From assembly GCF_014201195.1 (NCBI RefSeq), contig NZ_JACHDS010000001.1:5704001-5768000 (forward strand): a DNA stretch of 64,000 bases, given 5' to 3'. Below are positions 51,698 to 58,587 of the stretch, piece by piece. Within the stretch, counting starts at the first letter, position 1, and each line of letters starts with the position of its first letter. The notes under the pieces were generated by a model. That model searched no databases, was not told where the DNA came from, and saw only the letters and a program-made list of their open reading frames with translations. The stretch is from Nocardiopsis mwathae (GTDB lineage: Bacteria > Actinomycetota > Actinomycetes > Streptosporangiales > Streptosporangiaceae). The position numbers and the translations under genes were made by a program.

Positions 51698-52818
51698 TAC
51701 GCATTCACCTCCTTCGGCTTTCCGTGCTGGCAGTACGTCCCCAAGGGGGCCTTGGCCTGCTGGTACTGCTTGGCCAGCGGGCGACACACCGTGCAGGACC
51801 CGGACAGGGCACATCCGGAGCACCCGCCGGTGCGCAGCATGAGGCGGTCGGCGATCTCACCGAGCCGTGACAGGCCCTCAACGCCCTCGGCCATGAGGTC
51901 GATGGCGTCGTCTCGGCCGACTTTGCAGATCGAGGCGCGCCCGTGCGGGTCGGAGTGGAAGAAGGTGTGTCCGGCGTTGCATCCGCCGAATGGCTTACGC
52001 TCGCGCAGGTACTCGGCTGACTGGGTGACCAACACCCGGCCGTCGCCCTGGATGGTCGGGACCATGTTCACGAACACGTGATGCGGTAGGCCCCTGCTCT
52101 CGGCCATGGCGCACATGGCGTCGACCTCGTGCTCGTTGTGGTTGGACACCACCACGTTGATGTTGACCGGGAGACCAGCCTCGACGGCAGCGTCGAGGCC
52201 CTTGACGAACTTCCGGTAGGAGCCGCGGCGGCGGGTCATGCCGTCATATGACTCTTCGGTCGCTCCATACACCGACAGGGTGATCCGGTAGGGCCGGTAG
52301 GTGGTCAGCAACTCCAGGATGCGCGGGTTCGACAGGCGGGACCCGTTCGAGCTGATGCTGATCATCATGCCCAGCTCGTAGGCGAGCCGATGCACGTCGG
52401 GGAAGTGCCTGTCGATCAGCGGTTCCCCGCCGGTGAGCTGCACCCACACCACGCCGGCGTCGCGCATGATGTGCAGCAGCCGTTCGCGCCCCGCCCAGTC
52501 GAGCCCGTCGAACGGGCGGTCGCCCAGGTAGCAGTGTTCGCAGTCGTAGTTACAGCCCAGGTTCAGCTCGTAGGAGGCCCGCACGTACCCATACGGGGAT
52601 CGGTCGCGCACCAACACCGTGGGAGTCAGCGGACGCCCCATCAGGTCGAGGCCGTACACCCCGGCTGCGGTGTCGACCAGCCAGGTAGGCACCGGGGCGT
52701 CGCCGGGCGTGGAGGCCAGTTCGTCGTAGCGGCGTCGGGGGAGCTTGGCGCCCGCGGTGTGACCGGGGTGCATCAACAGGTAGGTGTCGAGGAACGGGGC
52801 GACGATCAATTCGTGCAT
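51697..52818 (-). CDS. radical SAM/SPASM peptide maturase
   Basis: 373 residues. The radical SAM cluster motif Cx3Cx2C is at Cys89, 93 and 96 (LGCNYDCEHCYLG), followed by the GGEPL motif (QLTGGEPLIDRHF). The C-terminal SPASM domain has Cys280, 298 (Cx12Gx4C), 333, 336, 342, 345 and 363, enough for two auxiliary 4Fe-4S clusters. The N-terminal 80 residues may bind the peptide leader. Such enzymes install thioether or C-C links in ribosomal peptides. The ATG has GGAAGGA 5 nt upstream. The precursor follows with a 1-base overlap. Confidence 0.9.
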   Translation of the reverse strand: MHELIVAPFLDTYLLMHPGHTAGAKLPRRRYDELASTPGDAPVPTWLVDTAAGVYGLDLMGRPLTPTVLVRDRSPYGYVRASYELNLGCNYDCEHCYLGDRPFDGLDWAGRERLLHIMRDAGVVWVQLTGGEPLIDRHFPDVHRLAYELGMMISISSNGSRLSNPRILELLTTYRPYRITLSVYGATEESYDGMTRRRGSYRKFVKGLDAAVEAGLPVNINVVVSNHNEHEVDAMCAMAESRGLPHHVFVNMVPTIQGDGRVLVTQSAEYLRERKPFGGCNAGHTFFHSDPHGRASICKVGRDDAIDLMAEGVEGLSRLGEIADRLMLRTGGCSGCALSGSCTVCRPLAKQYQQAKAPLGTYCQHGKPKEVNA

Positions 52819-52927
52819 CGGGTTCCTTCCGATCGCTCGTAACGTTGGTGGTGGTGCCCCGTGCGCCCAGGATCCGAACCCCCAAGGCCACGGTGGTCAT
52901 CAGCCTCTTCCACATCCCCTCGACGGT

Positions 52928-53046
52928 TGGTCGCGCCCCGCCCCCGGTCGGGGCGCGACCAGCCGAGGTACCACCCCCGAGGGCTCCGGTCCGGCCCTCG
53001 GGGGCAGCGGCGGGCCGCCGTGTCCCCTCGACGTCGGCGGCCCGCC
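52928..53046. terminator. three consecutive GC-rich stem-loops
   Basis: Perfect stems lie at 52929-52939/52950-52960 (11 bp, extendable), 52974-52983/52995-53004 (10 bp) and 53009-53019/53036-53046 (11 bp). They fill the gap between the small-gene operon ending at 53138 and the radical SAM gene starting at 52818, and would stop or attenuate read-through into the cassette. No gene is supported in 52819-53137. Confidence 0.7.
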
Positions 53047-53137
53047 TCCGCGGCCGGGATGTTGGGGTCCGTAGCCTCCCGGTCGCGGGGTGGTGGCCGC
53101 CCGGCCCCCGGGGGAAGAACCGAGGCCGGACGGCGGT

Positions 53138-53539
53138 TCAACGGGGCGATCGCGGCCGGGTTGCGCGGGCGGCTACCCGCCACGCGGCACGGTGCGCCGC
53201 CTCATGGGCGAGCTCCGACAGCCGCCACATGGCCTCGGCCGCAAGGTCGGCGCCGTCACCGGTGGTCGGCACGATGACGCGCGCATCGCCGAGCACAATG
53301 TGCACATGGCGCCCGTCGGCCGAGTCGACGATGTTCATCTGATGGGGGTCGAGGTCGGCGACGTCGATCGTGGTCGACCAGGTCTCGCCGGTGACGTCCA
53401 TGTGCGGCCCGGCGTGGTCGAGCGGGCGGGCACACGGGGGCCATGCGACGCCGGGAGTGGAGGCCTGGTAGCCGGGGCGCCGCTGTGAGCACCGGGGCTC
53501 ACCAGCAGCCCCATAGCGCGCGAGGTAGGCGGCGGTCAC
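53138..53539 (-). CDS. hypothetical protein of accessory island
   Basis: 133 residues. The middle part, GETWSTTIDVADLDPHQMNIVDSADGRHVHIVLGDARVIVPTTGDGADLAAEAMWRLSELAHEAAHRAA, looks like a small alpha/beta domain with a helical end; a CARPLDHAGPHMDV segment precedes it. The GTG start overlaps the stop of the next upstream gene by 4 nt. No named family is recognised. It is the last of three overlapping minus-strand genes, a layout common on actinobacterial mobile islands. Confidence 0.55.
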   Translation of the reverse strand: MTAAYLARYGAAGEPRCSQRRPGYQASTPGVAWPPCARPLDHAGPHMDVTGETWSTTIDVADLDPHQMNIVDSADGRHVHIVLGDARVIVPTTGDGADLAAEAMWRLSELAHEAAHRAAWRVAARATRPRSPR

Positions 53540-53805
53540 CGGGCCACCCCCTCATCGGCGATGGCGCCCTCCATGCGGCGCGTCAGCTCACGGACGTCAC
53601 CCCAGACCCCCATCAGCTCTCTGCCGGACGGAGTAAGCGGGTGGTCGCCGGTGTCGGGGTCGATCGCGTCAGGGTCGCGAAGGTGGTCGATGATGTCGCC
53701 GAGGATGCCCTCAGCTTGGCGCACCATCGTGTGTGCGGCGCGGAGCCGCCGCTCGTCGGCGGGGGTCGGCTTGGCCCGGTAGTAGCTGCGGGGGGCGGGG
53801 GTCAC
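53536..53805 (-). CDS. small helical hypothetical protein of accessory island
   Basis: 89 residues, mostly helical and soluble (PADERRLRAAHTMVRQAEGILGDIIDHLRD ... WGDVRELTRRMEGAIADEGV), without Cys. GTG start. Both ends overlap neighbours by 4 nt, so it is translationally coupled within the three-gene operon. The long amphipathic helices suggest protein-protein contact. No family recognised. Confidence 0.55.
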   Translation of the reverse strand: MTPAPRSYYRAKPTPADERRLRAAHTMVRQAEGILGDIIDHLRDPDAIDPDTGDHPLTPSGRELMGVWGDVRELTRRMEGAIADEGVAR

Positions 53806-54356
53806 CGGGCTACCTCCGTGCGGGCGTGCTGGTCGAGGTCGGCGCGCTCGGCGGCTGCGCGAGCGGCGTCGCCCGGCGACGGCGCTGACCTGGCGGCCGC
53901 GTATGGCCGGAGCATGGCGGGGGGGTCGAGCATGTCGAGCGTGGCCTCCAGTCCGGCCACGTTGGACGCGGCGAACACGATCGTCGGATCGACCCGGTGG
54001 CGCGCGGTGTAGGGGGCCAGGGCGTCGTGGTCGTAGGTGAAGCTCCAGAGACCGGCGTGCCTCGACAGCTCGGCGAGCCGGTAGAACGCGTCCCGGTCGC
54101 GGATGCGCGCCGGCCGCGGCGCTGGTGCGGCGGCGGTGCGGCTGTCGGCCGCATACGGGCGCGACCGCGCCGACGTTCGCTGTTCCGCCTGGCGCTTCGA
54201 GGAGGCGGGGGAGTGGGGCGCCTCAGGGGCGCGGGCGGTGGCCGCATGTCGACCAGCAGGGGATGGCTGCTGACCAGTCACACGCAGCAGCAGAGCCGCT
54301 AGAGGGATGAGGAGGGATACGACGTACCCCACACACCAGATCTTGCATACAGATTT
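53802..54356 (-). CDS. membrane-anchored hypothetical protein of accessory island
   Basis: 184 residues from the ATG at 54356. One N-terminal membrane helix (CKIWCVGYVVSLLIPLAALLLRV) is followed by a basic Ala/Pro/Arg linker and a helical C-terminal region (RDRDAFYRLAELSRHAGLWSFTYDHDALAP ... AERADLDQHARTEVAR). It heads the three-gene operon and is divergent from the XRE regulator across about 117 bp, so that regulator may control it. Function unknown. Confidence 0.55.
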   Translation of the reverse strand, partial: KSVCKIWCVGYVVSLLIPLAALLLRVTGQQPSPAGRHAATARAPEAPHSPASSKRQAEQRTSARSRPYAADSRTAAAPAPRPARIRDRDAFYRLAELSRHAGLWSFTYDHDALAPYTARHRVDPTIVFAASNVAGLEATLDMLDPPAMLRPYAAARSAPSPGDAARAAAERADLDQHARTEVAR

Positions 54357-54461
54357 CATGGGGGATCCTGCCACTGTGTTGCTATCAGGTACCGCCATGC
54401 TTATATGCAATCAACAGAATCGCAAGGGGTTCTGCGAAAGATTCATAGTGCGAGATCGCCC

Positions 54462-54467
54462 TAGACT
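54462..54467 (+). promoter_or_regulatory. -10 element, leaderless start of XRE gene
   Basis: TAGACT with 6 nt to the ATG at 54474; a GC-poor patch (54360-54460) lies just upstream. Confidence 0.55.
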
Positions 54468-54473
54468 GGGGGC

Positions 54474-55352
54474 ATGCCGACTCGCCCCCGTACTATCCAC
54501 AGCCCAACCGTGCGGCTACGGCGACTTGCCGCCGAGATGCGGCGCGCACGCCTGAACGCCAACTACACGCAACTCGGCGACGCCGCGAAGGCGCTCGGGT
54601 GGTCCGGGCCGAAGCTGAGTCGGATCGAGGACGGCAAGACCCGCTTCATCAAGCCCGACGACATCGACCGGCTTTGCGACCTGTACGGGATCAAGGACGG
54701 GGAAGCCCGCACGGCCCTCCACGCTCTGGCCCGTGAGGCACGCGAACGCGGCTGGTGGTCGGAGTACAAGGACGTCTTCGGCGACAACGTCCTGCCCGAC
54801 TTCGAAGCAGAGGCGTCGATGATCCGCGCCTATGAAGCTCTGGTCATCCCGGGACTACTGCAAACGGCCGAGTACACAGAAGCGGTCTTTCGCGGAGGGC
54901 AGGCACACCCCGACGACGTCGTCGAGCGACACGTCTCGGCACGGCTCGAACGCCAGCAGATCCTCAACCGGCACAAGCCACCACACTTCTCGGTGGTGAT
55001 CGACGAGGCGGCCCTGCGCAGGCATGTTCTGGAACCGGGCGTCATGCGCGACCAACTTCAGCACCTGCTGAACATGGCTACACGGCACAACATAGACATA
55101 CAGGTGTTACCGTTCAGCGCTGGTCCGCATGCTGCGACAACCGGCCCGTTTGTCATCATGGACTTCCCGGCAGAGATAGACCCCTCGATCGTGTACACCG
55201 AGACCGCGACCGGGCACGTGATCAGCGAGGGCGAAGGCGTCGCGCAGTACGTGACGATCTTCGGACACGTGCAGGCCGCGGCGCTCCGCGCGTCAGAGTC
55301 GGTCAGTTTCATCAGACAGCTACTGACCCAAGAGAGTGATGATCCACAATGA
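54474..55352 (+). CDS. XRE-family regulator with DUF5753 domain
   Basis: 292 residues. An N-terminal helix-turn-helix (LRRLAAEMRRARLNANYTQLGDAAKALGWSGPKLSRIEDGK) is followed by the DUF5753 region (YEALVIPGLLQTAEYTEAVF ... DIQVLPFSAGPHAATTGPFVI). This is the WhiJ-like type found in many copies in mycelial actinobacteria, where partners include a DUF397 protein and some control development or antibiotic production. The ATG overlaps no site, but TAGACT 6 nt upstream indicates a leaderless mRNA. Its stop overlaps the DUF397 gene by 4 nt. Confidence 0.9.
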   Translation: MPTRPRTIHSPTVRLRRLAAEMRRARLNANYTQLGDAAKALGWSGPKLSRIEDGKTRFIKPDDIDRLCDLYGIKDGEARTALHALAREARERGWWSEYKDVFGDNVLPDFEAEASMIRAYEALVIPGLLQTAEYTEAVFRGGQAHPDDVVERHVSARLERQQILNRHKPPHFSVVIDEAALRRHVLEPGVMRDQLQHLLNMATRHNIDIQVLPFSAGPHAATTGPFVIMDFPAEIDPSIVYTETATGHVISEGEGVAQYVTIFGHVQAAALRASESVSFIRQLLTQESDDPQ

Positions 55353-55546
55353 GCGAGACCAACCCGCGCCCGCTGCTGTTCCACAAGAGCAGCTACAGCG
55401 CCAATAGCGCCAACTGCGTGGAGGTCGCCGCCACTGACAACGGCGCCGCTGTGCGCGACTCGAAGCAACCACACCATGGTCACCTCTTGTTCGCCGCGGC
55501 CGAGTGGCGCGCCTTCCTCCACGATCTCAGGGCAGGCCACATCTAG
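55349..55546 (+). CDS. DUF397 family protein
   Basis: 65 residues. WRKSSYS-type start seen here as FHKSSYSANSANCVEVAATDN, then GAAVRDSKQP and WRAFLHDLRAGHI, the standard DUF397 pattern. Such small proteins work with the adjacent XRE-DUF5753 regulator, probably as antagonist or signal. The ATG overlaps the regulator stop (ATGA). A terminator follows. Confidence 0.92.
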   Translation: MSETNPRPLLFHKSSYSANSANCVEVAATDNGAAVRDSKQPHHGHLLFAAAEWRAFLHDLRAGHI

Positions 55547-55568
55547 CGCCCTCCGCGCAACAAACACG

Positions 55569-55597
55569 CGGCCCCCGGTCGAAGGAACCGGGGGCCG
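55569..55597 (+). terminator. terminator after DUF397
   Basis: An 11-bp stem, CGGCCCCCGGT at 55569-55579 with ACCGGGGGCCG at 55587-55597. Confidence 0.8.
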
Positions 55598-55707
55598 ACG
55601 CATACCTGAAAGCAACCCAATGGGCTAGGGAGAGCCTACCGCTGCGACTGCTGTTCACCCCACACGAGGCCGATTCCGAACACCCTCCCACCTCCAGTGC
55701 ACGAGGA

Positions 55708-55745
55708 AGCCCTCCCGGAGACCGTTCGCTGCCTCAGGGAGGGCT
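55708..55745 (-). terminator. hairpin downstream of lipoprotein gene
   Basis: AGCCCTCCC at 55708-55716 pairs with GGGAGGGCT at 55737-55745, just past the stop of the minus-strand lipoprotein gene. Confidence 0.6.
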
Positions 55746-55778
55746 GATGAGATCGGAGGGACTCCGGAAAGGCCTCGG

Positions 55779-56351
55779 CTAGTCGACCTCGCCCACGAAG
55801 AAGATCGTGGGGCGCTCCCACACATCGTCGTTCACCGACACCTCGATCTGCAGGTACGTCTCGTCCTCCGGCATCGCGCACCCGTAGTCGGCGGTGGCCT
55901 GGCGCCCGTCCATAAGCGTGCTGGTGAAGCCGTCGCCCAAGCCCTGATCGGCATCGGCGACGAACTCCCCGCGGCGGCCTTCGTCGCCTACCTGGCACTC
56001 GACGTGGGTCAGGGCGGTGTCGATAGAGCTGCCGCTGTCGTTCTGAAGCTGGATGGTGAACTGCACCATGGGCGCGTTCTCCGGGAACGCCCACTTGCCG
56101 GACACGCCCCGCTCGACGCCGGAGAGCTCGACGGCCAGGCCGTCGTCGAACTCGTAGGTGCCGCCGAGCTTGACCTCGACGGTGTCAGCCTCCGCGCCTT
56201 CCGCGTCGTCCTTGGCCTCCTCGGCCGCGGCGCCCTCCTCCTCGACGGCGTCCAGTTCGGTGGTCCGGTCCTCGGCGCCGCCGCTGCCGCATGCGGTCAG
56301 GCCGAGCAGGGCGGCCAGGGCGACAGCGGTCAGGGGCATGGTGCTGCGCAT
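55779..56351 (-). CDS. putative lipoprotein (DUF4352-like)
   Basis: 190 residues. A lipoprotein signal with lipobox LTACGSGG is followed by an acidic linker (EEEGAAAEEAKDDAEGAEADT) and a beta-sandwich-like domain (VKLGGTYEFDDGLAVELSGVERG ... MVQFTIQLQNDSGSSID) as in DUF4352/telomere-type lipoproteins. It should sit on the outer face of the membrane. The ATG at 56351 has GGGAG about 7 nt upstream. No partner gene; function unknown. Confidence 0.75.
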   Translation of the reverse strand: MRSTMPLTAVALAALLGLTACGSGGAEDRTTELDAVEEEGAAAEEAKDDAEGAEADTVEVKLGGTYEFDDGLAVELSGVERGVSGKWAFPENAPMVQFTIQLQNDSGSSIDTALTHVECQVGDEGRRGEFVADADQGLGDGFTSTLMDGRQATADYGCAMPEDETYLQIEVSVNDDVWERPTIFFVGEVD

Positions 56352-56702
56352 GCTTGCTCCCGTGGATCGTGGGGGGGTGAATGGGTCCGGCGGAGCGGGA
56401 GCCGGAGTCGCCAACCGCGGCACCGGCAGGGGCCGGCGGAGGCGTTGAGGGGGAGCGTAGGCCCTGGGGTGCACGGGCCGCCGGGGAATGACGGGAGGCG
56501 CGGCAGGCCAGGCGCTCTAGTAGTACGTGCTGGCCACGGAAGATTTGGCAAACACTACTCGTAGCACGACGGTCGGTGATAGCGTGCCAGCCACCTCGGC
56601 ATCCGTCGGTCGCACGAAGGTCATGCAGCAGACTACGGACAGTAGGCTGTGCGCACGACGTCCGGTACCCGTCCGTGGACTGGAACGAGGGGCAGCGATC
56701 CG

Positions 56703-57587
56703 ATGGAAACCACACAGCAGCGACCGGCACGGCTCACGGTCGGGGTGATCGGCCCCGGCCGCGTCGGGTCGGTGGTCGGGGCGGCGCTGGAGCGCGCCGG
56801 GCACACCGTGGCCGCCGCGTCCGCGGTCTCGGCCCCTTCGCGTGAGCGGGTCGAGCAGCGGCTGCCCAACGCGCGCGTGTGCGAACCGGCCGACGTCGTC
56901 GCCGCGTGCGACCTGGTGCTGCTGACCGTCCCCGACGACGCCCTGCGCCCCCTGGTGCACGGCCTCGTGGAGACCGGTGCCCAGGTCGAGGGCCGCATCC
57001 TCGTGCACACCAGCGGCGCGCACGGCTACGGGGTCCTCGACGACGCCACCGCCAGGGGCGCCCTCCCGCTGGCCCTGCACCCGGTGATGACGTTCACCGG
57101 TCGCGACGAGGACCTGGATCGCCTGGCCAGCTGCTCCTTCGGGGTCACCGCCCCCGAGCAGCTGCGACCCATCGCCGAGGCGCTGGTCGTGGAGATGGGG
57201 GCCGATCCCGTGTGGATCGCCGAGGAGCACCGCACGCTCTACCACGCCGCCCTGGCCGGCGGCGCCAACCACCTGGTCACCCTCGTCGCCGAAAGCGCCG
57301 GCCTGCTCACCGCAGCCGGGGTGGAGCAGCCCGGCCGCATGCTCGGCCCCCTGCTGGGCGCCGCCCTCGACAACGCGCTGCGGCTCGGTATCGACGGCCT
57401 CAGCGGCCCGGTGCTGCGCGGCGACTCCGAGACCGTCGCCGCCCACATCGCCGAACTGCGCGCCCACGCCCCGGAGAGCGTCACCAGCTACGTGGCGCTG
57501 GCCCGCCTCACCGCCGACCGCGCCCTTGCCGCAGGTCTGCTCAAGCCCCACGACGCCGAACGCCTGCTGGACGTCCTCCAGGCGTGA
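56703..57587 (+). CDS. Rossmann-like and DUF2520 domain protein
   Basis: 294 residues. An N-terminal NAD(P)-binding fold (LTVGVIGPGRVGSVVGAALERAGHTV) is followed by the DUF2520 helical domain (HRTLYHAALAGGANHLVTLVAESAGLL). The overall fold resembles ketopantoate- or pyrroline-carboxylate-type reductases. It lies 35 bp before panC, where it stands in many actinobacteria, so a reductase step in pantothenate synthesis is plausible but unproven. The ATG at 56703 fits the fold start; GAGGGG lies upstream. Confidence 0.86.
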   Translation: METTQQRPARLTVGVIGPGRVGSVVGAALERAGHTVAAASAVSAPSRERVEQRLPNARVCEPADVVAACDLVLLTVPDDALRPLVHGLVETGAQVEGRILVHTSGAHGYGVLDDATARGALPLALHPVMTFTGRDEDLDRLASCSFGVTAPEQLRPIAEALVVEMGADPVWIAEEHRTLYHAALAGGANHLVTLVAESAGLLTAAGVEQPGRMLGPLLGAALDNALRLGIDGLSGPVLRGDSETVAAHIAELRAHAPESVTSYVALARLTADRALAAGLLKPHDAERLLDVLQA

Positions 57588-57622
57588 GTCGCCACCCCGC
57601 CCGACCATTGAGGACACCCGAC

Positions 57623-58498
57623 ATGACAGAACCGGCAACCACTCCTCCCCGCACCGCCCCGGTCGTGGCCCGGACCCCCGAAGAACTCGACCGGCTGCGC
57701 CCCGACCTCGGCCGCATCGCGCTCGTCCCCACCATGGGCGCCCTGCACACCGGACACCGCAGCCTGGTCGCCGCCGCGCGCGAGCAGGCCGACGCCGTGG
57801 TCGTCAGCATCTTCGTCAACCCCCTCCAGTTCGGGCCGAACGAGGACTACGACCGCTACCCCCGCACCTTCGAGGCCGACCTCGCGATCTGCGCCGAGGA
57901 CGGCGTCGACGCGGTCTTCGCCCCGCCGGTCGAGGTCATGTACCCAGGGGAACAGGTGGTCACGGTCAGCCCCGGCCGGATGGGCCAGGTGCTGGAGGGC
58001 GAGTTCCGCCCCGGGTTCTTCGACGGGGTGCTCACCGTCGTCAACAAGCTCTTCAACCTGGTCCGGCCGGACATCGCCGTCTTCGGCCAGAAGGACGCCC
58101 AGCAGCTGGCCGTCGTGCGACGCATGGTGCGCGACCTGTGCATGCCCATCACCGTCATGGGCGCGCCGACCGTCCGCGACAGTGACGGCCTGGCCACCTC
58201 CAGCCGCAACGTCTACCTCGGAGCCGAGGAGCGCACCAGCGCGCTGGCACTGTCCCGCGCCCTGCTGTCCGGGGCGGACGCGTCCGTGACCGGGCCGGTC
58301 GGTATCCTCAGCGCAGCTCGTGACGTTCTGGACGAAGCCGCCCGCGCGACCCCGCCGGTCGCCGTGGACTACCTCGCCCTGGTCGACGCGCACACGTTCG
58401 ACGAGGTCCCCAACGACTTCCGGGGCGAGGCGGTGCTCGCCGTCGCCGCCTGGGTCGGCAAGACCCGACTGATCGACAACGTGCCGCTGACCCTGTAG
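57623..58498 (+). CDS. panC: pantothenate synthetase
   Basis: 291 residues. Motifs VPTMGALHTGHRSLV (HIGH-like), SIFVNPLQFGPNEDYDRYPR, FGQKDAQQL and DGLATSSRNVYL identify PanC, which condenses pantoate and beta-alanine with ATP. The ATG has GAGGA 9 nt upstream. It is followed by nadBC and coaX, a compact cofactor block. panB and panD are not in the window. Confidence 0.96.
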   Translation: MTEPATTPPRTAPVVARTPEELDRLRPDLGRIALVPTMGALHTGHRSLVAAAREQADAVVVSIFVNPLQFGPNEDYDRYPRTFEADLAICAEDGVDAVFAPPVEVMYPGEQVVTVSPGRMGQVLEGEFRPGFFDGVLTVVNKLFNLVRPDIAVFGQKDAQQLAVVRRMVRDLCMPITVMGAPTVRDSDGLATSSRNVYLGAEERTSALALSRALLSGADASVTGPVGILSAARDVLDEAARATPPVAVDYLALVDAHTFDEVPNDFRGEAVLAVAAWVGKTRLIDNVPLTL

Positions 58499-58587
58499 CG
58501 CACGAGTCATCCCGGCGGGACGCGGCACCACCGGCCGTGTCTGCCGTGACGAGGGCGAACGACGTGGACATCGAGGAGGTCACACGG

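Noticed and set aside
51569-51823. Longer version of the precursor ORF (84 codons)
   Set aside because: The extra 42 codons overlap the Cys-rich end of the radical SAM gene in another frame; the perfect ribosome site supports the start at 51697.
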